Shown here piece after piece: positions 35,631 through 44,446 of a DNA stretch of 64,000 nt; position 1 is the stretch's first letter; each line of letters begins with the position of its first letter. The notes under the pieces were generated by a model, which did not search any database, was not told the origin of the DNA, and saw only the letters and a program-made list of their open reading frames with translations. The stretch is from Fulvivirga marina (GTDB lineage: Bacteria > Bacteroidota > Bacteroidia > Cytophagales > Cyclobacteriaceae). Both the position numbers and the translations under genes were made by a program. The DNA lies in NCBI RefSeq assembly GCF_016775155.1, contig NZ_JAEUGD010000053.1, positions 215,789 through 279,788 on the forward strand. The letters run 5' to 3'.

Positions 35631-37595
35631 ATGTTATTGAATTTAAAAGCTGGATTTTTATTAATTGTTATATTTTGTGCTTTTGATAGGCTTTCCGCAA
35701 ATGGGCATGATGGTCTTGATTCATTGTTAAGTGTGTGGAGGAAAGCGCAGGCGAATCGTGAGTACGTCCATGATACCAATACAACCCATTTGTTAAATAA
35801 TATTTCGCGTAGCTATTTATATGACAACCCGGATAGTGCACAGTATTTTGCCCGGTCGGCTTATAAGTTAGCTGTTGACCAGGGGTTGAAGTCTGGAAAG
35901 GCTTGGGCTCTCAATAATCTGGGCTCATCCTACTATGTTAAAGGCTCCTATGATAAAGCCCTTGAGGCTTATTTGAAGTCCTTGAAATCCTTTGAGGAGA
36001 TTGGTAATTATAATAGGGTACTTTGGGCAAATAATAATTTGGGGTTGATTTATATCGCTCAGGGACAGTACGATGCTGCCATCCGGGAATATCAAAAGAT
36101 AGTTCAAGGGAAGGCTGTAAAAACGGATAGTTTGTTGCTGGCAACTGGTTATTTTAATCTAGGGCTGGTCTTTGATCATAAAAATGATTCCAAACGGGCT
36201 GTTAATTATTTGGAAGAATGCATTGATATAAGCCAAAGGAATGGTTTTGATAGGATGGAGGTTATGGCAACTAATCTGCTTGGAGAGATTTACCTGCATG
36301 CCAATGATTATAATATGGCTAAGGAACATTATAGTAGGGCGTTGAATGCCAGTTATGAGGATAACTGGGAAAATTGCTTTGCACATGCTGGTCTGGCCAA
36401 TGTTAATTATCAGCTTGGACTATATGATAAGGCAATTAGCCACGGACTTAAAAGTCTAGAATATGCAAAGAAAATGAAGGCTAAATGGGATGCTCAGAAA
36501 GTATTGAAGGTGCTCTCTGAAACTTACGCAGCACAAAATGATTATGAACAAGCCTATAAGTATCATATACTTTTTAAGCAATATAGTGATAGCCTCAAGT
36601 CGGTGGATAGTGAAAAAAGGATCAATGAACTTTATTTGCAGCAGAAGGAAGATGAAAATCTTCAACTATTGAAGGAAAATGAGGTGAATAAGCAGGTTAT
36701 TAAAAGTAACAAATTACTCAATTTTTTTGTGGGGTTTGTAGCTCTGTTTATGATCGTGCTGGCCTACCTCATATTTAGAAGTAACCGTTTAAAATCAAAA
36801 CTGAATGAAGAGCTGCGTAAAAAAAATGTTAATATCGACCTTCAACGGCGGCAAATATCGGATCAAAATGAGATACTGGAGAAGATAATCTCCGATAAGG
36901 ATAAATTACTTTCTATAATCGGGCATGACTTGAGAAGTCCATTAGCTTCGATAATGAGTACCTTGGAAGTAGTAAGGATGGGCGTACTTACCGCGGAGCA
37001 ACAAGAGGATGTGTTTAAAGGACTGCACAATAAGGTTATTATGGTTTCGCATATGATGGATAACCTGCTGAGTTGGGCTGTTAGTCAACAAATGGGAATG
37101 GTTGTAGATTTTGATAAGGTAAATGTACCGGCAACGGTTGACCAAGTGTTAGCGGTTGCCAATTTTTTAGCAAAAGACAAAGGTGTTATTATTGAGCATA
37201 AAGCCGAGTCAGTCTATGCTAATGCTGATGTTAATCACGTACGAGTCATTGTTCAGAATATCATTGGTAATGCTATTAAATTCACCTACAAAGGTGGGAA
37301 AGTACGAATTTTCTACTCATTCAGTGAAGATTATATCATAATTCATGTCAAGGACTCTGGTCTTGGGATGAGTAAAACAAAACTTGATAGGCTTTTTAAT
37401 CAGGTAGGCAAAGGGGTGTCTGCCATGGGAACTAATAATGAAAAGGGTACAGGAATGGGATTAATGCTTGTTGGACAATTTATTAGGGAAAATTATGGAC
37501 GAGTTGAGATAGAAAGTGAGGAAGGGAAAGGTACAGAATTTAAGGTTTACCTTAAGAAGTACTCAAAAAAGGGTCTTGAAGTAGAATCAAATTAA
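35631..37595 (+). CDS. TPR-containing membrane sensor histidine kinase
   Basis: A 654-residue sensor. Order: signal peptide (about 5-24), a periplasmic stretch of about six TPR repeats (roughly 80-320; YVKGSYDKALEAYLKSLKSF, YIAQGQYDAAIREYQKI), a coiled coil, one transmembrane helix near 362-381 (FFVGFVALFMIVLAYLIF), then a HisKA domain with the phospho-acceptor in SIIGHDLRSPLAS (His about 426) and a HATPase domain with NIIGNAIKFT, DSGLGMSK and GTGMGLMLV. No response regulator is adjacent, so it is an orphan kinase. TPR sensors of this kind are common in Bacteroidota; signal unknown. Confidence 0.87.
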   Translation: MLLNLKAGFLLIVIFCAFDRLSANGHDGLDSLLSVWRKAQANREYVHDTNTTHLLNNISRSYLYDNPDSAQYFARSAYKLAVDQGLKSGKAWALNNLGSSYYVKGSYDKALEAYLKSLKSFEEIGNYNRVLWANNNLGLIYIAQGQYDAAIREYQKIVQGKAVKTDSLLLATGYFNLGLVFDHKNDSKRAVNYLEECIDISQRNGFDRMEVMATNLLGEIYLHANDYNMAKEHYSRALNASYEDNWENCFAHAGLANVNYQLGLYDKAISHGLKSLEYAKKMKAKWDAQKVLKVLSETYAAQNDYEQAYKYHILFKQYSDSLKSVDSEKRINELYLQQKEDENLQLLKENEVNKQVIKSNKLLNFFVGFVALFMIVLAYLIFRSNRLKSKLNEELRKKNVNIDLQRRQISDQNEILEKIISDKDKLLSIIGHDLRSPLASIMSTLEVVRMGVLTAEQQEDVFKGLHNKVIMVSHMMDNLLSWAVSQQMGMVVDFDKVNVPATVDQVLAVANFLAKDKGVIIEHKAESVYANADVNHVRVIVQNIIGNAIKFTYKGGKVRIFYSFSEDYIIIHVKDSGLGMSKTKLDRLFNQVGKGVSAMGTNNEKGTGMGLMLVGQFIRENYGRVEIESEEGKGTEFKVYLKKYSKKGLEVESN

Positions 37596-37596
37596 A

Positions 37597-37621
37597 AGCC
37601 ATACAATCATTTTGTAAGGCT
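37597..37621. terminator. Weak bidirectional terminator-like hairpin
   Basis: AGCC-A-TACAA (37597-37606) pairs with TTGTA-A-GGCT (37612-37621), with one A-A mismatch. It lies between the convergent kinase and IscA-type genes. Confidence 0.4.
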
Positions 37622-37647
37622 CTTAAGTTCTTATTTAGAAAGGATGA

Positions 37648-37974
37648 TCAGACGGAGAAACTCTCTCCGCACCCACAAGTTCTGGTGGCGTTGGGGTTAA
37701 TAAATTGAAACCCTTTACCATTAAGTCCATCAGAGAAGTCTAGTGTTGTTCCCAGTAAGTATAAGAGGCTTTTTTTGTCTACCAGTATTTTCACACCTTT
37801 ATCTTCAAAAACTTCATCAGAAGGCTCTATTTGAGCATCAAATTTAAGATCATACATCAACCCTGAGCATCCTCCACCTTGTACCAGTACCCTGATGTTG
37901 TGGTCAGTTGATTTCCCTTCTTTTTTTCGAAGTTCTATTATTCTATCTTTTGCTTTTTCAGTTACATTAATCAT
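37648..37974 (-). CDS. A-type iron-sulfur carrier (IscA/ErpA/SufA family)
   Basis: A 108-residue HesB-type protein that delivers Fe-S clusters to target enzymes. The three conserved cysteines are present: one in VQGGGCSGLMYDL (about 36) and two in the terminal RTCGCGESF (about 102 and 104). Length is typical. The isc/suf operon is not in this window. It lies 11 bp downstream of a hypothetical gene and probably shares its transcript. Which of IscA, ErpA or SufA it corresponds to cannot be told by eye. Confidence 0.9.
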   Translation of the reverse strand: MINVTEKAKDRIIELRKKEGKSTDHNIRVLVQGGGCSGLMYDLKFDAQIEPSDEVFEDKGVKILVDKKSLLYLLGTTLDFSDGLNGKGFQFINPNATRTCGCGESFSV

Positions 37975-37985
37975 ACTATGCTAAT

Positions 37986-38393
37986 TTAAGCTACAGGATT
38001 CAAAACAACACTGAATACCGTAATGGTATTAGAGTCACGCCCGTAGTAGAATTTATCTAAAGCGTCATATACGCTGCTAGCTCTAAAATACGAAGTATTA
38101 AGTTCTTTGTTACCTTTTGCATTCCATTGTATGGTATAAGAACTCTCTTTTTCTTTGTAGTGCTCTACGTAATCGAGCATCTTGTTCAAAGCATCAACTT
38201 TATCAAACCCTATGACCGAATGAAAAAGAAATGATTGACTGTGTCTCGGATTTATAGTTATGAGGTCAAGTTTTACTTTGCCATCAGTATTACTATATTC
38301 AAACATCAGATCATTGTCACTTAGGCCAAGGTAGCTTTTTATTTCCTTCTGTATTCTCGCTGCTTCTACATGAATATCGCTGGAAGTATCCAT
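37986..38393 (-). CDS. Conserved hypothetical protein upstream of IscA-type gene
   Basis: A 135-residue soluble protein not assigned to a family. It has an N-terminal helix (EAARIQKEIKSYLGLSDNDLMF), a beta-rich middle and an SSVYDALDKFYYGRDSNTITVFSVVLNP end, with no cysteines in a metal pattern and no signal peptide. It is immediately upstream of the iron-sulfur carrier gene. On the minus strand TAACTTTG at 38474-38481 fits a -7 element about 80 bp before its start. Function unknown. Confidence 0.75.
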   Translation of the reverse strand: MDTSSDIHVEAARIQKEIKSYLGLSDNDLMFEYSNTDGKVKLDLITINPRHSQSFLFHSVIGFDKVDALNKMLDYVEHYKEKESSYTIQWNAKGNKELNTSYFRASSVYDALDKFYYGRDSNTITVFSVVLNPVA

Positions 38394-38514
38394 TATATAG
38401 AATTAAGTTCTGTTACTTTAGAATAAATTTAAATTAAAACTTTCCTAAAAGTCAAAAAGTTTCAACTTTTGAGCAAAGTTAGTCAAATGACAGACAAAAA
38501 CTAAATAATGAAAT

Positions 38515-38925
38515 ATGCTAAAAGTTGAACATATAGGAATAGCCGTAAAAGACCTGGAGTCTTCAAATATGTTGTTTCAAACACTATTTAATAGTAGACA
38601 TTATAAGATTGAAAGTGTGGATTCCGAACACGTAAATACGTCATTTTTTAAGATTGGAGAAACTAAGATCGAGTTGCTTGAAGCCACTGATCCTGATTCA
38701 GCTATCGCTAAGTTTATAGAAAAACGAGGTGAAGGTATACATCATATAGCTTATGAAGTAGCTGACATTCATTCCGAAATGGAACGATTGTCAAGAGAAG
38801 GATTCACCTTGCTGAATGATAAACCTAAAAAGGGTGCAGATAACAAACTTGTTTGTTTCCTGCACCCTAAGAGTACCAATGGTGTTCTTATCGAATTATG
38901 TCAGGAAATTACTTCTGACGTTTAA
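38515..38925 (+). CDS. mce: Methylmalonyl-CoA epimerase
   Basis: A 136-residue vicinal-oxygen-chelate enzyme that interconverts the R and S forms of methylmalonyl-CoA for the mutase route to succinyl-CoA. The two beta-alpha-beta repeats carry the metal ligands: His in KVEHIGIAVKDLE (about 5), Glu in KIELLEATDPDSAIAKFIEKRGEGIHHIAYEV (split here by position 50-80, with the second metal His near 77) and Glu in NGVLIELCQ near the C-terminus. Its last codons overlap by 17 bp, tail to tail, with a small lipoprotein gene on the other strand. Confidence 0.9.
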   Translation: MLKVEHIGIAVKDLESSNMLFQTLFNSRHYKIESVDSEHVNTSFFKIGETKIELLEATDPDSAIAKFIEKRGEGIHHIAYEVADIHSEMERLSREGFTLLNDKPKKGADNKLVCFLHPKSTNGVLIELCQEITSDV

Positions 38926-39088
38926 AGCTCTTGAAGGTTTTTGGTTCGGTTTTTCCATACTGGATAGAATTGTAGTGCTTTAACTTTTTCTTGCCTACCC
39001 TGGTTTTGTACTGGGGTCTGGGCCCACAAGCAGATAAAAGTATAATGCCAACTACCAAAAAACTTACAAATTTCATTATAGCTTTCAT
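38909..39088 (-). CDS. Small basic lipoprotein (59 residues), too short for usual ORF cut-offs
   Basis: The minus strand encodes a 59-residue protein starting MKAIMKFVSFLVVGIILL and reaching a textbook lipobox, LLSAC (Cys 21), followed by a mature part GPRPQYKTRVGKKKLKHYN that is rich in Lys and Arg and ends KSFKRQK. A signal peptidase II substrate is therefore predicted, with a ~39-residue, highly basic tail on the periplasmic or surface side. There are no acidic residues right after Cys, so surface export is less likely. Its last 17 bp overlap the end of mce on the other strand. Function unknown; peptidoglycan or LPS binding would fit its charge, but that is speculation. Confidence 0.7.
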   Translation of the reverse strand: MKAIMKFVSFLVVGIILLSACGPRPQYKTRVGKKKLKHYNSIQYGKTEPKTFKSFKRQK

Positions 39089-39151
39089 ACCAATGTTTTA
39101 ATAGCGTCGCTTTATATATTAATATAATGGGTATAGCGGTTTGTAACCGGC

Positions 39152-39185
39152 TTTGTTACTTATAATAAGATTACGCGTACCTTTG
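39152..39185 (+). promoter_or_regulatory. Promoter of thiL
   Basis: TTTG (39152-39155), 22 nt, then TACCTTTG (39178-39185), fitting the Bacteroidota TTTG/TAnnTTTG promoter. It is about 48 bp before the thiL ATG at 39233. Confidence 0.55.
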
Positions 39186-39232
39186 CGCGACGAAATGCAT
39201 ATAGTGCCGATGAAATTAGCATAACAAGTATT

Positions 39233-40270
39233 ATGGAAAATAGAAGAACAGAAATAAGCGATTTGGGTGAGTTTGGACTAATAGATAGGATAAGCCAAAA
39301 TTTCACCTCTTTAAATAAGGAAACGCAACTAGGAATAGGGGATGATGCAGCAGTACTTAATAGCCTTGGTGGATGTACTGTCGTTACTACTGATATGTTA
39401 CTGGAGGGTGTTCATTTTGACCTGTCCTTCACTCCTTTGCAACATCTAGGATATAAAGCAGTGGCGGTCAATATTTCGGATGTTGCAGCGATGAATGCTA
39501 TCCCAAAACATATTACAGTCAACTTAGGGTTGAGTAACAGGTTTTCAGTGGAGGCTGTAGATGAATTTTATAAAGGGGTTAAGGCAGCTTGTGAGGATTA
39601 TAATGTAGATCTTATAGGAGGCGATACTACATCTTCAATAAGTGGACTGATAATTTCTGTTACAGCTATGGGTATAGTTGGTCAGGATAAAGTTGTCAAA
39701 AGATCAGGAGCAAAGGATAAAGATGTGATATGTGTGACTGGAGATCTGGGTGCAGCTTTTATTGGTCTTCAGGTTTTAGAGCGTGAGAAACAAGTGTTTA
39801 TAGCTAACCCCGATATGCAGCCACAGTTGGATAAATATGATTATATTGTGCAACGACAATTAAAGCCTGCAGCAAGGACAGGAGTAATACACGAGTTTGC
39901 TGAATTAAATATAGTGCCCTCGTCCATGATTGATGTTTCAGATGGGCTGGCGTCGGAATTACTTCATCTTAGTAAGCAATCTGGTGTGGGGATGAGAATA
40001 TACGAAGATAAACTACCTATTGATAAGCAGACTTATGATACAGCTGTTGAGTTGGGGCTTGACCCTACAACAGCAGCTCTGAATGGAGGGGAGGACTATG
40101 AGCTTCTTTTTACAGTGTCAATGGAAGATATGGAGAAGCTCAAGAAGCACTCCGATATTCATTTCATTGGTTATGTTCAAAGTTCTGATAAAGGCAATAT
40201 AATGGCTACCAAAGGTGGTAATGAGGTGGAAGTAACCGCTCAGGGATGGAGTCACTTTAAAAAGAAATAA
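39233..40270 (+). CDS. thiL: Thiamine-monophosphate kinase
   Basis: A 345-residue ATP enzyme that makes thiamine diphosphate from thiamine monophosphate. Seen: the opening LGEFGLIDRISQNF, the Mg/ATP motif LGIGDDAAVL (about 39-48), TTDMLLEGVHFDLSFTP (about 58-74), LIGGDTTSSISGL (about 129-141), and SMIDVSDGLASELLHLSKQS (about 236). It stands alone between its own promoter and a bidirectional terminator. Its product is the cofactor of the korAB oxidoreductase encoded elsewhere in this window. Confidence 0.92.
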   Translation: MENRRTEISDLGEFGLIDRISQNFTSLNKETQLGIGDDAAVLNSLGGCTVVTTDMLLEGVHFDLSFTPLQHLGYKAVAVNISDVAAMNAIPKHITVNLGLSNRFSVEAVDEFYKGVKAACEDYNVDLIGGDTTSSISGLIISVTAMGIVGQDKVVKRSGAKDKDVICVTGDLGAAFIGLQVLEREKQVFIANPDMQPQLDKYDYIVQRQLKPAARTGVIHEFAELNIVPSSMIDVSDGLASELLHLSKQSGVGMRIYEDKLPIDKQTYDTAVELGLDPTTAALNGGEDYELLFTVSMEDMEKLKKHSDIHFIGYVQSSDKGNIMATKGGNEVEVTAQGWSHFKKK

Positions 40271-40280
40271 AACCCTTTTT

Positions 40281-40318
40281 AAATAATGGTTGAGCCTTGG
40301 AAAGGCTCAACTTATTTT
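40281..40318. terminator. Bidirectional terminator between thiL and a hypothetical gene
   Basis: GTTGAGCCTT (40289-40298) pairs perfectly with AAGGCTCAAC (40302-40311) around GGA; flanking AAATAA and TTATTT give a U tract in either direction. Confidence 0.7.
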
Positions 40319-40326
40319 AAAGCTCA

Positions 40327-40695
40327 TTAGTCCTCAGGGTAAGGAATAAATAAAAAATTGGTGAAGTCGTTGTCTACAACAAACAAACAACAAAACTCAT
40401 CAGGATCTTTGTAAGCTTTTTTAAAATCGTCAATACTATCCTTACTCACAATTTCCCGCTGAACAAACTCGTCTAAATACGAGGCATTGTAATTCCAGTT
40501 TACAGCCAGTTCTTCTTTGCCAATTAGCAACTGACCTATGGGCAGGTCTATTTTTGAAATTGGGAAAATGGGGTAATCAGAAAACTTTCTTTTCCTGATT
40601 TGATAGGATGCTTCCTTGAGTGTGTCCGCCACTACTACAAAGTCTTCGGAGATCTGTCCCAAATATTTACCGTTTAATTCAGGATCGTTATCCAT
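40327..40695 (-). CDS. Conserved hypothetical protein
   Basis: A 122-residue acidic soluble protein (opening MDNDPELNGKYLGQISEDF, closing NDFTNFLFIPYPED). The middle, RKRKFSDYPIFPISK, is basic, and GQLLIGKEELAVNWNYNASYLDEFVQREIV follows. No signal peptide, membrane helix or known motif. Proteins of this general size and aromatic, acidic C-terminus are found as conserved hypotheticals in Bacteroidota, but no function is known to me. It ends in a terminator shared with thiL. Confidence 0.7.
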   Translation of the reverse strand: MDNDPELNGKYLGQISEDFVVVADTLKEASYQIRKRKFSDYPIFPISKIDLPIGQLLIGKEELAVNWNYNASYLDEFVQREIVSKDSIDDFKKAYKDPDEFCCLFVVDNDFTNFLFIPYPED

Positions 40696-40814
40696 AAAGA
40701 AGTTATTTTTTTAGATTTAACAATATGTAATGTTACAAACTTTTTTCTGCACAGGCTAGAGTTTAGTTACAGCGAAGTTTATTTATTAACCTAAGTCAAA
40801 ACCAATTTCTCAAG

Positions 40815-43610
40815 ATGAATAAATGTATCATTTTTTTATTTGTCCTTATCTTTCCTGGGGCTCTTTGTGCTCAAAATTCTGAAAAGCAATTGATAGAATC
40901 TCATGCCAGGCGAAAAGCGTTAGAAGAAGAGTCTATATTGAAAAACTATGCTGCCAGGAATGTAGGGCCGGTAGTGCAAGGAGGACGGATTGTGGATATT
41001 GCTGTAAACGAAGGTAACCCAAAGGAATATTATGTGGCATATGCTTCCGGTGGTGTATTTAAAACAACTAACAGAGGAATAACTTTCTCACCTGTTTTTG
41101 ATGGTCAGGATGCTCTTGGTATTGGAGATATGGCATTAGCTCCTTCTGACAATAATATATTGTACGTAGGTACAGGCGAAAACAATAGTAGCAGATCAAG
41201 TTATGCAGGTTCCGGAATATACAAGACCACCGATGGAGGGAAAACATGGAAACACTTGGGGCTGAGTGATACCCAGCATATAGGAAAGGTTGTGGTTCAT
41301 CCTCAAAACTCAGATGTTGTGTGGGTAGCCTCTGTAGGGGCACTTTATACCCACAATCAAGACCGTGGAGTTTATAAAAGTACTGATGGGGGAAAGACCT
41401 GGAGTAAAACGTTATATGTCAATGACAGTACAGGGGTCATTGACCTGGTAATTAATCCGGCTAACCCCGAACAGCTGTGGGCCAGTGCTTGGGAAAGGAC
41501 CCGAAAAGCCTGGGATTTTAAAGGTAGTGGCTCAGGGTCAGGAATTTACCGCTCTGATGATGGAGGGGAGACATGGAGAAAGACGATGGACGGATTTCCT
41601 GAAGGCGAAATGGTGGGGAGGATTGGACTAAACGTTAGTGTTTCCAGTCCTAATATTATTTATGCTTTTTTGGATAATCAGGCTACAGTTAAGAAAGAAA
41701 AAAAGAGGAAGGATGAGGGAAAACTTGAATTGGCAGATTTTAGAGGCATGAAGATACAGGACCTTCTTAATCTGAATAATGAGAAGTTAAATAAGTTTTT
41801 GAAAAAAAACCGTTTCCCGGAAAAATACAATGCTGAGCTTGTAAAAAAGGAAATCAGACAAGGTAAATATAAACCACTGGCTATAGCCGAATACTTTGGG
41901 GATGCCAATAATGCATTGTTTAATACGTCAACGGTTGGAGCAGAGCTCTACCGTTCCGATGACTATGGCGATACATGGAAGAAGATGAATAGCTATGATC
42001 TTGAGGGGGTTTACTTCACTTATGGTTACTACTTTGGAGAGGTTCGGGTAGCTCCTGACGATCCTCATCAGGTTTATATCTTTGGAGTTCCCTTACTAAA
42101 ATCTAATGACGGAGGGGTTACGTACGCCAGACTTGATACTATTGGAGATGTTCATGTAGACCATCAGGCGCTTTGGATCAATCCCAAAGATTCGCAGCAC
42201 CTTTTACTAGGAAATGATGGAGGGCTTTATGAGAGTTATGATGAAGGAGCAAACTGGAGGCATATCAACAACATGCCGGTTGGACAGTTTTATACTGTAA
42301 ATGTAGACATGGAGTATCCGTATAACGTATATGGAGGACTCCAGGATAACGGCACTTTGGTAGGGGCATCGAATTCTGTACCGAATAGGACAAAGCATTG
42401 GGAACAACTTTTTGGAGGTGATGGGATGTTTGTTTCTCCTGATCCAAGAGATAATAACTTAGTATATACTGGTTTTCAGTTTGGTAATTACTATAGAGTA
42501 AACCGCAGAGAGAATGATTTTACAAAAATTACCCCCCAGCACAATATAGGGGAAGATGTGTTAAGGTTTAACTGGCGAACTCCTTTACTTCTGAGCAAGC
42601 ATAACCCGGACATTATTTACATAGCTGCGCAAAGACTCTATAGAAGCCTGGATAAAGGAGATCATTGGGAGTCTATAAGCCCTGATCTTACCGAAAATAA
42701 ACCTCAGGGGAATGTTCCATTTTCAACTATTTCAACGGTCTCCGAATCGCCAATTAAGTTTGGGCTGATATATGTGGGTACAGATGATGGAAATATTCAT
42801 GTAAGCAAGAGTTCGGGAGGAGAGTGGACAAAGATATCAGATGGTTTGCCAAAAGGAAAATGGGTAGCTAGCGTTTTTGCATCTCCACATGATGAAGGTG
42901 AGGTTTATGTCACTTTAAACGGTTACCGAGAGGATGACTTTAAAACCTACATCTTTATGAGTACAGACTATGGTAAAAGTTGGGAATCATTAAAGTCAAA
43001 CTTACCTGAGGTTGTAGTTAATGATTTAATTCAGGATCCTGTTAATCCAGACTTGTTGTACCTTGGTACTGACCATGGTACATATGTCAGCTTTGATAAA
43101 GGAAGTTCATGGGTGATATTAGGCCAGATACCCAATGTTGCGGCTTATGACTTGGTGGTTCACCCTAGAGAAAATGAGCTTGTGGTGGGTACGCACGGAA
43201 GAAGTATTTATATTGTTGATGTCAAACCATTTCAGCAGGTGGCAGGAAATGTTGATGTACCTGTAAAAGTTTTTTCGGTTGATACATATAAGTATTCTGA
43301 AAAATGGGGAAAGAAACAGTATCCCTATCTGAAGTCTTTTGAGCCTCAAGTGAGTATTCAATACTATATAGGACAAATTGCTCAAAATGTTAGAGTAGAG
43401 ATTTATAATGAAAATAGCGATCTGGTTAGGGTAATTGAAGATCAGGGCTTTGTGGGATTTCACAGCGTGATGTGGGATGTGAAAACATCTTCCTATGGAA
43501 AGAGCAAAAAGAGGGGGGAGCAGAAATGGAACTATGCTACTAAGGGGATATATACAATAAAAGTTATCAGTGGATCAGAGAGTGATGAGATCAATCTGGA
43601 AATAAAATAA
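40815..43610 (+). CDS. Secreted sortilin/VPS10-like beta-propeller protein
   Basis: A 931-residue secreted protein: signal peptide (CIIFLFVLIFPGALCA) then a large BNR-type beta-propeller with many Asp-box-like repeats (GIYKTTDGGKTW, GVYKSTDGGKTW, GIYRSDDGGETW, ELYRSDDYGDTW, FMSTDYGKSWESL). A charged helical insertion at about 292-370 (KKEKKRKDEGK ... ) interrupts the blades. After the propeller (ends about 805) comes a ~120-residue all-beta tail. It is often annotated as a glycosyl hydrolase but no glycosidase active site is evident. No classical type IX C-terminal signal is seen. Ligand unknown. Confidence 0.83.
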   Translation: MNKCIIFLFVLIFPGALCAQNSEKQLIESHARRKALEEESILKNYAARNVGPVVQGGRIVDIAVNEGNPKEYYVAYASGGVFKTTNRGITFSPVFDGQDALGIGDMALAPSDNNILYVGTGENNSSRSSYAGSGIYKTTDGGKTWKHLGLSDTQHIGKVVVHPQNSDVVWVASVGALYTHNQDRGVYKSTDGGKTWSKTLYVNDSTGVIDLVINPANPEQLWASAWERTRKAWDFKGSGSGSGIYRSDDGGETWRKTMDGFPEGEMVGRIGLNVSVSSPNIIYAFLDNQATVKKEKKRKDEGKLELADFRGMKIQDLLNLNNEKLNKFLKKNRFPEKYNAELVKKEIRQGKYKPLAIAEYFGDANNALFNTSTVGAELYRSDDYGDTWKKMNSYDLEGVYFTYGYYFGEVRVAPDDPHQVYIFGVPLLKSNDGGVTYARLDTIGDVHVDHQALWINPKDSQHLLLGNDGGLYESYDEGANWRHINNMPVGQFYTVNVDMEYPYNVYGGLQDNGTLVGASNSVPNRTKHWEQLFGGDGMFVSPDPRDNNLVYTGFQFGNYYRVNRRENDFTKITPQHNIGEDVLRFNWRTPLLLSKHNPDIIYIAAQRLYRSLDKGDHWESISPDLTENKPQGNVPFSTISTVSESPIKFGLIYVGTDDGNIHVSKSSGGEWTKISDGLPKGKWVASVFASPHDEGEVYVTLNGYREDDFKTYIFMSTDYGKSWESLKSNLPEVVVNDLIQDPVNPDLLYLGTDHGTYVSFDKGSSWVILGQIPNVAAYDLVVHPRENELVVGTHGRSIYIVDVKPFQQVAGNVDVPVKVFSVDTYKYSEKWGKKQYPYLKSFEPQVSIQYYIGQIAQNVRVEIYNENSDLVRVIEDQGFVGFHSVMWDVKTSSYGKSKKRGEQKWNYATKGIYTIKVISGSESDEINLEIK

Positions 43611-43617
43611 GTAAAAT

Positions 43618-43651
43618 CTCAGGCATTAGGAGTTTCTTTTTAGTGTCTGAG
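43618..43651. terminator. Terminator-like hairpin between convergent genes
   Basis: CTCAGGCATTA (43618-43628) pairs with TAGTGTCTGAG (43641-43651), with two G-T wobbles, around a T-rich loop; it lies between the beta-propeller gene and acpH. Confidence 0.45.
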
Positions 43652-43659
43652 CTCAAAGT

Positions 43660-44244
43660 TTACTTGTGTTTTAACCAATCTTTGGCAAATGCCTGAACGT
43701 CAGGGAAAAAAACTTTGAATTCACCCTCAAATTCATCGTAGTGATGTTTCAGGTCATTTACTGCCTCATCCATTTTAGATTTAAAAGTGGTTCTTCTAGC
43801 CATACCTGAAAGTGCGTCATGAATGCCATTTGTGTTGGCATAGTTTAATAACCAGTTATGCTTAATCATGTAAGGAAGCATATGTTTTACTCCCTTAGGA
43901 AGTTGGTTTTCATAAGACTGTATGAGCTCATATATATATTGAGCATAATCCGTCAAAGGCGAATTATGAAAGTCGGTCCAATTGACAGCGAGAAAATGAT
44001 CGTAAAATATGTCGACAATTACTGCTGCATAATGTCGGTACTTCCCCCAAAGTCTCTTTTTGCTTCTTAGTACTACTTTATGGTGATCAGTATATTCATC
44101 TATATTTCTATGTAGAAGAATGCCAAGCTGAATATCTTTGCTATAGACCTCATAAGATTTGCCCTTTACAAAATCGCCAATAAAATTTCCTACGATTATT
44201 TCTTCATTATTGCCTGATAAGTATAAATGTGCAAGAAAATTCAT
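43660..44244 (-). CDS. acpH: Acyl-carrier-protein phosphodiesterase (AcpH family)
   Basis: A 194-residue HD-like protein of the AcpH family, which removes 4'-phosphopantetheine from acyl carrier protein. The family start MNFLAHLYLSGNNEEIIVGNFIGDF (given here in part; H6 and D24 are the metal-ligand candidates) is clear, along with GILLHRNIDEYTDHH (about 42-56) and AVIVDIFYDHFLAVNW (about 74-89). It chemically opposes the phosphopantetheinyl transferase encoded at 4581, though the two genes are far apart and not co-regulated by position. Confidence 0.85.
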   Translation of the reverse strand: MNFLAHLYLSGNNEEIIVGNFIGDFVKGKSYEVYSKDIQLGILLHRNIDEYTDHHKVVLRSKKRLWGKYRHYAAVIVDIFYDHFLAVNWTDFHNSPLTDYAQYIYELIQSYENQLPKGVKHMLPYMIKHNWLLNYANTNGIHDALSGMARRTTFKSKMDEAVNDLKHHYDEFEGEFKVFFPDVQAFAKDWLKHK

Positions 44245-44446
44245 AGTAACTTTATTAATGTGGGAGTTTACACTTTAGGAAGACTGAATCAGGTTTTGAG
44301 TCAGGTAATCAAAGTGATATTAAATATATAACAGAATATAGCTGGGCAATGTGCCGCATAATACGTAATTTATAATAAACGAACACCTATTGGGTTGATT
44401 AATTAAAATCAAATATATTTAATGTCTCATTTTAAAATTAATAGAA

